Part shown: one piece after another, positions 51,901 to 63,000 of the stretch | How the letters are laid out: the number at the start of each line of letters is the position of its first letter | Numbering within the stretch: the stretch's first letter is position 1 | Assembly (NCBI RefSeq): GCF_030867145.1 | Contig: NC_134422.1 | Coordinates: 14,642,531-14,706,530 of the forward strand | DNA from: Opisthocomus hoazin | Lineage: Eukaryota; Chordata; Aves; Opisthocomiformes; Opisthocomidae | Direction of reading: 5' to 3' | Length of the DNA: 64,000 bases | Program-made: the position numbers and the translations under genes | Notes under the pieces: generated by a model | What the model saw: only the letters and a program-made list of their open reading frames with translations | The model's database searches: none | Told to the model about the DNA's origin: nothing

Positions 51901-54900
51901 TTCTGCAAGTTCAGAAAATGCTGAAAATCACAGACTATTTCTGCATTAGGAAATTTAGCCTCAGGAAACAGGGAATGCAGTATGGTATCTCTGTGATGCG
52001 ATATCAGATAAGGATACAGGAAAACTATTTCAACGATGTCTCCTGGAAGTCCCTTGGTACTGCTGCCTTAGTGGGAAGCAGATTTCTTCATCTTTGTCAG
52101 TGGAAAACACCAGGATGAGATTTACTTGAAAATTAGATTTGTAATTTGAAAAATTAATGTTGGAGGAGTGTCCTCTTGTGGTCTGGAATATAAACTGCGC
52201 TTTATTAAAACAATCCCCTAGATTCTGCAAGATGGACTGAGTGCCGTAACGTACCAGCAGAGACTGAGGTAAGGAGCCAGGAAGTGGGGAATGTGTGAAT
52301 CAAATGCCTGTTGCTTTGTTGATTAAACAGATTGCTTTGAAATATGTTCCCCCAAACAGTTCCAATCTTATCTCTTCAGAGACATGTGGCTATACTTTAT
52401 TTCTTTGCACTTTCAATAACTAAGGCTTTTTCCTTCTTTAAAACAGTGTTAAAAAATACTGCTCTTAAATTTGAAGTCCTATATAAGAAGTTAAGTCCTC
52501 TCCTCTACGACTACTTCTGTTTTTCTGAAATCCTTATCAGGCAAACTAATTTTAAATGGAATATTGCAACTGTACGTGAAGCCCGTGCTTTTAAAAGTAG
52601 GGTTGTGAGCACAGATTGGCAGTCATACTAATAAATTTTGAAATGTGAAGCGCTACAGCATTTTTCATTTCTTCAGTCTGAAGACGTGGCCTCACCAGGA
52701 TACTGCCGCTTCTAAATTAAACCTCAGTGGAAGCATTTATGTCTTATGAGATTGGCTTTGTATCACTACATGTAAAGAATGACTCCTTTTTTGGTATTGA
52801 ACATCTTCACAATGTTACTGCACCATGAAATTGCACAAAAAAAAAAATGTTAAGATGTGACAGTTACTGCTGTGGTTACCTGTGCTTGGTGAAGGAGTCA
52901 AGAGAAAGTTTGGGACTGCAGGGTCATTGGGGGGGGGGGGAAGGTGTTATATGGTTGATGAAATTTTGTTTATGTACAACAAATATGATGGGATTATGTA
53001 TCAACTCCTCATTACATATAGGAGTAAGTGGTTTCGTGTAATTGAGAAGAGACACCAAAGCATGGAAAGGCTGTGCCTGATGTTGGCATCCCCCCGTTAC
53101 ACCCCGGGAGTTACGCGGTACCTTTACAGCGTGTCCTGGAGCTGTGCCTAGCAGCAGCTGTGAGAGCAGTGCCACTGCTGGGCGCGCAGAGACGGGGAGG
53201 CTGCAGGCACGTCATGCTGTGGTGGGCTTCAAAAGGGAGGGTTGCTTAGGTTTGAGAATGGTTTGTGTTTGCATCCTTACAAGTCCTCAGTGGTGGGTTT
53301 ACTCCCTATTTGCAGAGAAGTTTAACAGAGCCCACAGCCACGGTTTTCCTTGCTTGGGCATATTCCCCAGACAGACGTTGCGACGGATATGATTCGGTCT
53401 GTTAACAGTTTTTTTGTCTTATTATAAACTGGTCTAGAGCTCGGCACCGACTAACAGAAAAGGTCACAGTGCAGTCGTGTACCACTCCAGCATGCACATC
53501 TACGGGGGATACGTTGGCATCAGAGGCATTTCACAGGAGCTTTGGACTTTCCATTTTGGCAAGTTAAAAAGCGTGATAAGGTTTTGATCCCGAGTAAAAT
53601 GATGACTGCTGCAGGAAAGCATGGCTTGCTCTGTTAAGAAAATTCTTATCAGTAGAAATGTTGTAAGCTAGTTTTGGCTTCTGTTTGGCAGCATTTAGTT
53701 ATGAATTCTGTCAATTAAATTAATACCTAGCTGAAATGAATCGGACTGTATTATACTGGAAGATGTTTTGCAGTATTTGCCAGTTTCAGAGCTGAAAATC
53801 AGGGAGAATGTTTTGTTCACCGTTCACTGAGCTCTTCAGGGATTACCAGAAACTTTCAGATGCCGCAGAGACCCTGAATTCAGCCTATTAACGCCATCTT
53901 TTGAATCCCAAATCTAGAACTGACGTGGGGAGCCAAACCTGACAGGAGATGGTTTCATTAGCATATTCATTGCTAATCTGGTGGTTGCAAACCAGATGAT
54001 TCCCAGAGACTCCCTAAATGGACAGCTTTTGTTATCTGGTGGCCATTCAGTCACTGTTTTGAAATGAATGATGGGTTTATCTCATCCTTCATTCCCCCGC
54101 AAGGAGAATAAGCACAGACGTTAATGAAGGAATGTTTTTGTTGACTGATTTTTTCCCTCTTATAGCCAGGAAATTATCTTTCCGTGTCAGAGTTAATGAA
54201 TTAACAAAGCCTTAGGAGAAACTGCTCTGTAAATAACATTTCCATGGCATCTGTCATGCAGCATCTGACATTTTCATTAAGAGTTATCTCAAAACTTGAT
54301 TTTTTTAAATGCACTTTTTTCAGTATCAGAATTTAAGCTGTTTACTTGTATTGCAATAAGCTTAGCACAGAAATCTCTATTCTCCAACAGAACAGTTACT
54401 TTGTTCTTGAAATAAATCCCTTCTCAGATGCTAGGGCAAATTTGGTACATCTGTAAGTTAATATTTTGCTTTCAGACACAAGAAAATGGTTGTGTGTTTC
54501 CACCCCATCTCACAACACTGGCCCAGGACCTCGGCACGGCCACTCAGCAGTGGTTTATCATACAGGCATGTACCTCTTCGGAGGACTGATGGGGCTGAGT
54601 GAACAGAAGGACCTGTGGAAGTGGGACTTCCTAAGCAGCAGCTGGTCCAACATCAGAACAAGGTAAACTACACCATTTGTTACACTCAGTTAACACAGAA
54701 GGAGAGAATTAGCCTTACCGTTCGATACCGCGTGCAGGCAGAGAGGGAGATGTTGCCCTTCTGGCGACTGTAGGAATTGTTCAGATCAGGACGTAGCGCC
54801 GCTGCCACCCCTGGAAGCTGGCTCTGCCTGGAAGAGCTGTTGGCAACGCGTGGATGCAGCTGTCGGCAGCGTCATTTTGATGGCCCAGTGCAGCTGTTCA

Positions 54901-55685
54901 GCAGCCATTCTTTTGAGTCAAAATTAAAATAGAGGCTAAAATGAGTATGTTTCTTGTTGGTCTCCCCTTAACTGCTGGTTTCTCTTGCATTTAGCCAAGG
55001 ACCTCCTCCAGTGGTAGGTCATGCTTCAGTAGTCTTCAGAGACTCTATGCTGGTTTTTGGTGGAGGGATTTCAAATTCCAGTCCTAATGATGACCTCTGG
55101 AAGTACCATTTCCATACACAGACATGGAAGAAGCTTACTAGTGCTACAAAGGCAAACTTTTCTCCTAAAATGTATCACTGCATCTTAGGAATTGGTGCTG
55201 ATTTCCAGACTACCTCAGACTTCACCAATACATTCCCCAGCCACTGGAAGAGTGAGCAGAAGGGCTGTCACCAACTGGTGGCCATCCCGAAGCACACTCG
55301 CTTTTGCAGCTACTTCCGCCAACAGCCTGCGTACCGAGCGCTCGGCAACGAGGAAAGCAGCGCGATTGAAATGAAAACCTTTAGCTTGCCCCTGAGGCCA
55401 GGGGGCTTCTGTGCGTTTCAGACCACTTCAGAGGCAGAACGCGACCCGAGCAGAGCAACAAGCACTTTGTCAAAGGACAAGTCTCGCCGTCTGTTTGTCT
55501 CCACAGAAAAAGAGGCTTCTGCTGCTGCTCAGACTGTGGGAGAAGAGGAGGGAACCAACTGTCAGCACGCGACCACAGTGGCTGAAGCCAGCAGCGACAC
55601 CAACGTGCTGCTGCTCATAGGGGGAAAACCATTGTCCGGCTCCTCTGAGATCTCCTTCTGGCAAATGGAGTTTGATAGATTGTGA
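48803..55685 (+). CDS. Kelch-repeat beta-propeller protein, 455 aa, 7 coding exons
   Basis: Seven exons (48803-48965, 49703-49782, 50585-50663, 52222-52268, 53438-53558, 54476-54662, 54995-55685) join in frame to 1,368 nt including the stop, giving 455 residues. Phases agree at every junction. Kelch double-glycine motifs occur near residues 36-40 (YLYGG), 85-89 (YIFGG), 143-147 (HIYGG), 196-200 (YLFGG), 245-249 (LVFGG) and 432-436 (LLIGG). Each of the first five is followed by a D/E-L-W or similar strand and a conserved W, as expected for propeller blades. Kelch propellers generally act as protein-binding platforms. There is no BTB, BACK, F-box, signal peptide or membrane segment, so the protein is probably cytosolic or nuclear. 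The start ATG has an A at -3 and an in-frame TGA 30 nt upstream (48773). The blade pattern resembles LZTR1/Tea1-type kelch proteins, but I cannot assign the orthologue. Gene structure is well supported; function is inferred only from the fold. Confidence 0.87.
49703..49782 (+). CDS. Kelch gene coding exon 2
   Basis: An 80-nt exon between a TTTGTAG acceptor and a GTAGTA donor. It encodes residues 55-81, with the NEWEML strand that closes blade 1 and the EEHSMVAYK strand that opens blade 2. It enters in phase 1 and leaves in phase 0, matching both neighbours. Confidence 0.85.
50585..50663 (+). CDS. Kelch gene coding exon 3
   Basis: A 79-nt exon after a TTTCACAG acceptor and before a GTATGA donor. 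It encodes the YIFGG motif of blade 2 and the strand LWIYDI. It ends in phase 1. Confidence 0.87.
52222..52268 (+). CDS. Kelch gene coding exon 4 (47 nt)
   Basis: A very short exon between a CCCCTAG acceptor and a GTAAGG donor. It encodes DSARWTECRNVPAETE, in which the W is the conserved blade-closing residue. The split GAT codon with exon 3 restores the usual kelch D-S/T-x-x-W pattern, which is the main reason for accepting so small an exon. Confidence 0.82.
53438..53558 (+). CDS. Kelch gene coding exon 5, with GC donor
   Basis: A 121-nt exon after a GGTCTAG acceptor. It encodes GHSAVVYHSSMHIYGG of blade 3 and the strand ELWTFHF. The frame-preserving 3' end is G followed by GCAAGT, a non-canonical GC donor. 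The nearby GT (53562-53563) would leave phase 2 and shift exon 6 out of its kelch frame. Confidence 0.84.
54476..54662 (+). CDS. Kelch gene coding exon 6
   Basis: A 187-nt exon after TGCTTTCAG and before GTAAAC. It encodes DTRKW, which closes blade 3, and all of blade 4 (GHSAVVYH, YLFGG, KDLWKWDF, SSSWSNI). The GHSAVVYH strand is repeated exactly from blade 3, as expected for an internally repeated propeller. It ends in phase 2. Confidence 0.88.
54995..55685 (+). CDS. Kelch gene terminal coding exon 7
   Basis: Begins after a GCATTTAG acceptor and continues 691 nt to the TGA at 55683-55685. It encodes blade 5 (VGHASVVF, LVFGG, DDLWKYHF, TWKKL), then MYHCILGIG, which looks like the opening strand of a sixth blade. 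About 145 residues rich in S, T, E, A and R follow, then LLLIGG and EISFWQMEF, which look like the rest of that blade. The minus-strand open frames over this exon are shadows. Confidence 0.87.
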
Positions 55686-56064
55686 TCCCTTTGCTTGCAA
55701 AGTGAAAGGATAAATTTCCACCCAGGTGGCAGCAGGTGGTGAACCAACTGCTTGCAACTGGCTTCAGTTTCCTGTCAGCACGCTGGGGAGATTAAACCTT
55801 CTCATGCTTGCTGGGAACAGATTTTTTACAATATGAACACAACTCGATGTGTATTTAAGTCGCAGCTTGCGTGGAAGTTGCAGTTTCTGAGTGGAGCTTG
55901 TTGGAATGCTGCTCTTTTTGTTACTTTTTCCTCTGGTCAGTTAACAGCCTTTCAGACTGCAGTGGCGGACGCTGCCTTGAAAAATCAGAACTACAGGTAA
56001 CCCCTGCTGGCTCCATAACTGCCATTTCGGGTCCAAAGCTTGCCCATTCTGCACTGGGGTAAGA

Positions 56065-56070
56065 AATAAA
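56065..56070 (+). terminator. Candidate poly(A) signal AATAAA, proximal
   Basis: A canonical AATAAA about 380 nt after the kelch stop codon. It could give a short 3' UTR isoform. Confidence 0.4.
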
Positions 56071-57016
56071 TACGCACCCACAAAACTGTGTTTAAATCAA
56101 ATTTGTGCACGTTACGGTCACGTTTGAGGGATTTGATGAATCTTAATGGCAATATTTTCTAACATTGTTAAGGTTTTGTTTTCTTGAAAAAGCGTTCTTT
56201 GGACAAGATATTTGCAACACAAGATGGCCTATAACAAAGAAGAAACCCAAACACAAATTAGCAAGTGGAATTTAGAAGATATTCAAGGATTGCATCTAAC
56301 GCTGGGGAACAGAAACCACGAGTCCCCCCGAAAATCACATGCAGCATTAGACCACAGGAAGTGCATCATGCCTGGGAGAGCAGAACAGTCGCCCCGCGAA
56401 CGCTGGGCACAGCAACTGAGCACCGGATCAAAAGGTTTTGACTCTTCTTTGGGAAAAGTAAGAGGAAGCCTTGACAGGAGCAGCACAAAACATAAGCTGT
56501 TCTGATGGCTAACTCCGATTTTAGGCACAAAGGGATTTCTGCTTTTCCAATTCCATCTCTCCCTGTTTTGTCAACGTATGCAGTAGTTGTCACACATTTC
56601 CCCTCTATACTAGTAAATCCTGAGTTCATGTATGGTTTTTCTTTGTTGAAAAGAAAAAGTGCTTTTTTTTTTAAAGAGAATGTTGTCCAGCGTCTCAAGC
56701 ATTTATTTCCATAAAAGTTACAAAGATACTGGCCTTCTGACTGAAGGTCAGCCGTTGGTAGGACAAGGTGCTGATGTTTGAAAGTAACGCAAAGTGTGAT
56801 TTATACTTGTGAATATTTGAAAAGATGCCTTTTCAAAAGTTTCATGAGAATAATGAATTTTATGTGAGAGTATTTACAGATACATCTCATCACAAGCAGC
56901 TGTCACATGAATTCAACAGGAAAATTAGAGATGAGTTCGCAAAAAGCTACTTGAGAGTTATTTGGACCTTCCGTGCCCTTTCTTTGGAAACAGAGAGGAC
57001 TGTATGCTGCCATATC

Positions 57017-57022
57017 AATAAA
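57017..57022 (+). terminator. Candidate poly(A) signal AATAAA, distal
   Basis: A canonical AATAAA about 1.33 kb after the stop codon. It is followed within 40 nt by CAGTGCGTGCTCGTTTTCTG, a plausible GU-rich downstream element. Confidence 0.5.
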
Positions 57023-57040
57023 GCCTGCTGCATTTCGTAT

Positions 57041-60000
57041 CAGTGCGTGCTCGTTTTCTGAGGTTTCATGAATTCAAAATACTTATTTACATTTTCAGAA
57101 TGAACAAAGAACTCGCCTTTCTGAAGGAACATGCTGCCGCACACCCCAGTCACCTCGTGGCACTTCAGCCAGCCTCCAGGGCTGCCCAGGCTTTGGTTGC
57201 TCCCCCGAGAGCAGGGAATTGCCCACTCGGAGGTGGCATGTTTGAAAAGGACTTCAGGACGGCAATGGGGCTGAGCACGTGCAGAGCAGCGCAGTCTTAA
57301 GCCAGCAGCGTGTGTTTCTTTTGCTGCCCGACATGTCTGTTTGGGCGTTATCCAGAGGGAGCCGCTGTGACGTACAGACTTTATGTAGGATTGACGAGGG
57401 AAGGAAATTGAACTGGAACGGGCAGCAATAAACCAGTGACTCTCCAAGTCACGCGACGGCCTCCTGGCACGTGCAGGTATCCTGGGGATGCGCGAGAGCC
57501 CCAGGAAAATGCCATCCAGGCTCTGCCGTTCCTTCCTTCCTCCCCTCCCAAACTCTCTTCCCTTTGACAGCTCCACGAAGGGTTTAACGTTTACTTGGAG
57601 CTGACGCGGGCAGGACACGAGCCAGCCCGAAGGCGACGGCTTGGCACGGGGAGGAAAAAGCAGCTTGCAGAACGCGCCCATCTCCTGCGTTTCCCCCCGC
57701 GCCTTGGCTGGCGTGCCAAGGCTGCGCCAGCTTCGGCACCGCTCGCACCGGCCCGATGCCCTTAGGACCCCGCTGCACCCCGGCCCGGGACACGAGGGGC
57801 TCGGGGAGGGCTGCGCTGGAGAGATGCAGGCGCAGGGATCGCTGGCGGGAGGCTGAGCGGCAAAACTGAGCCCTGATCATGCTACAGGAAAGGGAACTCC
57901 AGCCCTGGAAGTGGGACTCTGGGCTGCAACGAACTTGCTGAAGGCACCAGAGGCGGTTTCTCCCCTTGCTGGCCCGTCATCAGGTCTTTAAAAAACAAAG
58001 GTGAGCTCAGGCTGGAAGGGCAGGGTTTGCAACACAAAGTGACTGCATCCCACCCCTGCCTGGCACCTCAGGCACCTCCAGGCACACAGGACCCCTATTT
58101 CAGCTTTCCCCCCGAAAAACCTGTATCCAGGACCTAGGCGCACGATCTTCCTCGCTCATAGCACTGTACCACATTTCCTGGGTCTTCTTCCCTTTCAAAA
58201 CTCAACCAGCGTGATCAGCTACGCTTAACAGGGTTCTCGGAGCACTTCAAGTGGTTTCACTCCTGTTTTCCTGGCCCGTTTTTATCCAGCGCAGTCACCT
58301 TTCCCCAGAGGCGGAGCAGAGCCCGTGTGGATGTGCTTCTGATGTTTCCCCGTAACTGCAGCAGTTAATGAGGATTCGTCCCGGGCCCAAGGAGTGGCTA
58401 CAAGCTGCTGCCATCTGCAAGCGCTGCGGTGGCCTGCGTTTCATTCAGAAATGAAGACGATCAAATGGTTTGGTTGCCCTCTGCTGCCTTCTTGAGCATT
58501 TCACCAAAGTCAGGGTTTGGAAATAAACCGTTTCCTTTAAACAATCTGTACATCAAAACATAAAACAATCCCTTACTGCAAATAAAAAGAAGGTTGCTCA
58601 CTTCTGTCTGCACGTTGTGAAGTTACCCTTGGGAGTTCAAGCATCCTTTCTGGGCACACACCTCGCTGCTTTGATTTTCAGACCCGCTGAGCACCTGACA
58701 GTCCTCCTCGACAGTCTCAGCTCCTCTGGAAAGAAGGCATTTCATTCTTTAGCATCCATCTGCAAGTTTAGGTGTCACCTTCAGTGACACTAACTGACAA
58801 CAAATTGAGTTTGTAACACAGCCTGCAGTTTTGACAGCCCAAGTAAGTTTACAGATCTCTCCCCAACCCAGGCACCCCTCTCTTAAATGAGAAGCTGCCA
58901 TGCCACCTTGGCATACACGCAGGAAAACAGGGTCCCACAGAGAGGTAACGTCCTCCCAGAGACCCCCGGCAGCGAGGATGGGCAAGCACCCAGCGCCAAG
59001 CCCCCGTCAGCCGCCCGCCTTCGGCTCCGCTTCCAGGGGTGCAGCAGCCACCAGCCCCAGCCGCCCAGCTCGTGCCCCAGGTCCCGACCACCCGCCGGTC
59101 TCCTGCTGCCACAGCAGCGCGACATGGCCCTGCTCAAGGATGACTCTGTGAGACTTTTGCACTGATGTGGTATATTTAAGAGGAAACTACAGTATAAACA
59201 TCTCAAGCTTGGGTTGAGTGGACTACAAATCAGAGTTTCTTGTTCCCACGTACAGTTTCAATACAGATCTCGGTGCAGTGCCTGAAACAGTTCATACATC
59301 ACTACTGCTGTGAAACAGAAGCAAGAGGGCGCACTTTGTTTTATAAAAAAACAACAAATAAATTATACATTGAGAACTATTGCCAAGCTTTACATACAAA
59401 AGGTAAAAATACAGTAGTTAGTGTGGCTTTAACAAAAAATAGCTAGCTAAAAAAATATTCTTACATACTTCAAAAATACATTTGTCCAGTTGTAGGTGGG
59501 TGGGCGTGTTGTGTTTACGAAGCAGGGTGCTCGAGCCAAACAGTAAAAAGGAGGCGAGCTTTGTAGGAGAACCTCGCAGCACCCTGCTGCGCAGGCCCGA
59601 GCCCGGCGCAGGGCGAGCACTTACAGCTGCGGTGCTGACACTCAGACCAAACCCAGACAGATCACACCCGCACCACTGAAAGGCCGTTAGCACAGATTAT
59701 TTCTCTTTTTTGGTATAAAAGTTCCGATTGCCCAGCTGCGTTTGAAAGCTGTGACGTTACCGTGCCTAACAGCTGTAGAACTTTGCTACAACCTTCTAGA
59801 CCAACAAACACTGTCCATGTCCAGACAGAGCTTTAAACGCCAGCTGGCTGTGAAACAGAGCTGTTAACACTTCATCCGCAGAAGATCTGGGTTGTACCAG
59901 AAGATGTTCACAATGGCAAAGAGACCAGCGGCGCCGTCTGCGAAGGACAGGCTGATCTAAGCGGTGCCCCTTTGCTCCAGGGAACGCGGCTGAGCAAGGC

Positions 60001-63000
60001 GCGGACAACGGGTAACAGCCAAGGGCTGACCACAGCTCATGAGAGGCCCCGGCGTCGCTGGGCTCTCCACCCGAGCTCCTCGTCTGGGCCTGCGAGTGTT
60101 CTTGCCAAAGCCGCGTCCAAAAGTTGTCCAAAACGTAGCTTTTACATTGCTGTCTCTGACAAAGTATACGTGGAATTTAAGTTTAAAATCAAATCCATTC
60201 AAGCTAATTCATTAACCACGACTGATTACCAGGTAAGTAGTGATTTTATGTCATACGACTACCTAACATTAAACCCCATTCCCACTGAAGTAACGAAGAG
60301 ATTCCCGTAATTCAAGTGTAAGAGGGCCTGAACTCCCGCACTCCAGTGCCCATTTCCAAAGCTCGTATGACCCCTGCCACGTGCTCAGCAGACGCAGCCC
60401 CGCGGGACTCAGCAGATGGGACAGAAACGCAGTTCCAAGATCCAGCATCTGCCTAAGATTCCTCAGTTTGAGACGTGGGGCAGGGGTTTTTGTTATTATA
60501 AATGTTAAGATTTCTATAAAATGTCTTACTCCAGTCACTGACAGAGTGTGACGAGAGTAAAATCACTTTTAGATCCAATCACTTATGCTTTTAGTTTATC
60601 TTTTTTTTTAATTACAGAGTTAAAGAAAGCATCCCTCTCTGATCAGCGCTGCATGCGCACACAGCGCAGGGGCACAAGGCCAGACGACGAGGATGGGCCG
60701 GGAGGGGCATTAGTAAGGCAAGGGGGGTAACTTTGTTAGGAAACAAACCTGAACTTTAAATTCTTTATTTTTAAACGAGGGAGCTGGCTTCCTCCAGATG
60801 ACTGCAACAGAACGTGCAGTTACTCATCCCTGTCAGCTCCTGACGCGTTTCAGTGGTTGGCAGACCTGCCAACATCCCAACATCAGATTCACACAAAAAT
60901 TTTTTATAAATCTCTTTAAATAAATGCCAAAAAATAAGCCTTTAGAGGCTGACTGGACCTCACAGCCTATCAACCAACTGTACAACAATGGTAAGAAAAT
61001 CCCTTTTTCTCAGTAGCACGCAGGCATTAATTAATACCGTGCGACACTAACTGTAGGAACTATTATACCTATTTGTGTTTGATAAAATGCAGGTGATGAG
61101 GAATCCTCGTTACCGGTTAGCCAGTCAGGACACAACACGATATCCGTAGTTTCAAAGCGAAACAGTGATGCTGAACCACAGGACGTTCCTATCCCCAGCT
61201 GCGAGTCTGTTCTGACCACCTAACTGTGGCGCCTTGGTCTCCCCAGGCCCCCTACACGAACGACGAGCTGGATTAGCTAAATAAGCTACATTGAGTGAAA
61301 CGGAGCAAATACGCTCCAAGCAGCAGATATCACTGGAAAGAGTGGGGTTTGCAGCCCCAAATCTACTAGAAATTGGAAGTCCCCAATTTCACAGTTGAAA
61401 ATTTTGGATTTTTAAATAAAAGTTTTGAGTAGTCATCCTCTGAAAATTGAGGAAAACCTTGCCCCTGCGAAATTTTCATATGTGCGCACATGTGTGCAAA
61501 CACAACATTCCCTTCCAACCCCCAGCGCCCCGACCACGCTGAAACAACAGCTGGCTCCTTGGAACCACCGAGATTTTAGGGGGATGCCTCACAGATTTTA
61601 AGGGGATGCCCTCACCACAGGTGTTCTTTACTGGTTACCTGCTGCATGCGATTGCCTGGGAGAAATCACGGGGTGCCATTCAACATGCGACGCTGCAAAA
61701 CTGTAAACTTCTGTTCCTCTGCTTTTGGGAGGGATTCAAGCCAACACAGCTCGCAGAGGTCCTGAACCCCAGGGGAAGAGTCAAATATCAAACATGACTT
61801 CAAGAAAACGCCGCTGCATTGGGTCTGTTGGCAAACCCAGCACACGCAGCTGGCGAGCGCCAGCTCAGCTGCCGAGCAAAGAGAGCAGCAGCAGGAGCCA
61901 AGCTTCCTCACGTCGTCCTGGCTCTGCGCAGGGCGCAGGCTGCTGCAGCCACAGCTTTCCTCTTCCTGCAGGAACTCTGCTGGCAAATGCGTTATTAATC
62001 CAAACCAAGACATCTGACAGGTGAATCGGGACCCGTCTACATTTTAATATGCGATAAGGCTCAGACGTACAGGTATAAAAAAAAGCCAATACTCAGCTGG
62101 AAGTACCAGCGCCAGAGCTGAGCGGCTGGCGAGCAGAAGCTCCCCACCGGGTCCGGAGCAGCAGCTGCCCGCCAGCTGGCTGGGCACGGGAAGTGGGGAG
62201 CTGGAGGGGGCCCAAAGCACCCCACACCAACTGCAGCTGCCAGTTCTCAAGGCAACGGCTGCCAACCATGCTCTGCAGAGCACGACTCCGGTGCGCCAGT
62301 CCCGAGAGCTGCCCGTGGTTTCTGTGTTTCTCTATTAAGGCCGTGGGTTCTTGAGGAGCGGCGGTGGGCCATGGAAATGCCACGTGGCTTCTTCCTGAAC
62401 ATGCTCACTCAGCACCTTGCAAACAAGGGCACAAGAGCAGCAGTACGCAAGCCCTAGTCTGAAAGGAGCAGCCCAGCTGGGCACCAGCTTACCTGCACAG
62501 CCCACAATGGTTTGGTCCAAATCTTTGTCTACACGAGAGATGTGCGTGCAGCCAGCATGCAGGAACGAAGTTGTGCACACAGCCTTCAGAACCAGCTGTC
62601 ACATTTAAAACTGTTTCCAAGAACCACACGTATATAAATATTTACAAAGAGCAGCACTACGCAGAAAACATCCTCCAACCCCAGTCATATGTACAAACCC
62701 CTTCCTAAGAAAGATCCCAGTTGTTTCATATCAGCGCTTCCTCCTTAGGAGAGGTGGAGTTCATCATTGGGCTTCCGTGCTCCTCCTCCCCCTGATGCTG
62801 CACTGACCTGTCTCACAGGCTTGGCTACCCCCAGGGTCCACGTGCTCACCTCTACGTGTCCACACGAGGATCCTGCTGCCCAGGACTCGAAGGATCTCTT
62901 CACACTGTACACACCGTCTCCTGCACCTCACCCGGGCACCAAACGGCCTCTGCCAGCTCCGGGGAGCGTGCTCTGGCAAGTGCTCCTACCTTCCTGCTAC

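Larger units (their letters stand above)
55686..57040 (+). other. Probable 3' untranslated region of the kelch gene
   Basis: Non-coding sequence continues from the TGA to two AATAAA signals. The second, at 57017, is followed by a short GT-rich stretch. The boundary is inferred from the signals only. Confidence 0.5.

Noticed and set aside
55470-55757. Minus-strand and alternate plus-strand frames over kelch exon 7
   Set aside because: They are shadows of the real coding frame, which carries kelch motifs and joins in phase.
57040-57681. 213-codon minus-strand open frame just after the kelch gene
   Set aside because: No domain, no Kozak or splice support, composition-driven open frame. It starts at the GC-rich patch and overlaps the kelch gene's 3' end region.
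59972-60231. Plus-strand frame ending at a consensus CAG/GTAAGT donor (60232)
   Set aside because: No credible acceptor and no domain; the flanking sequence reads like untranslated DNA.
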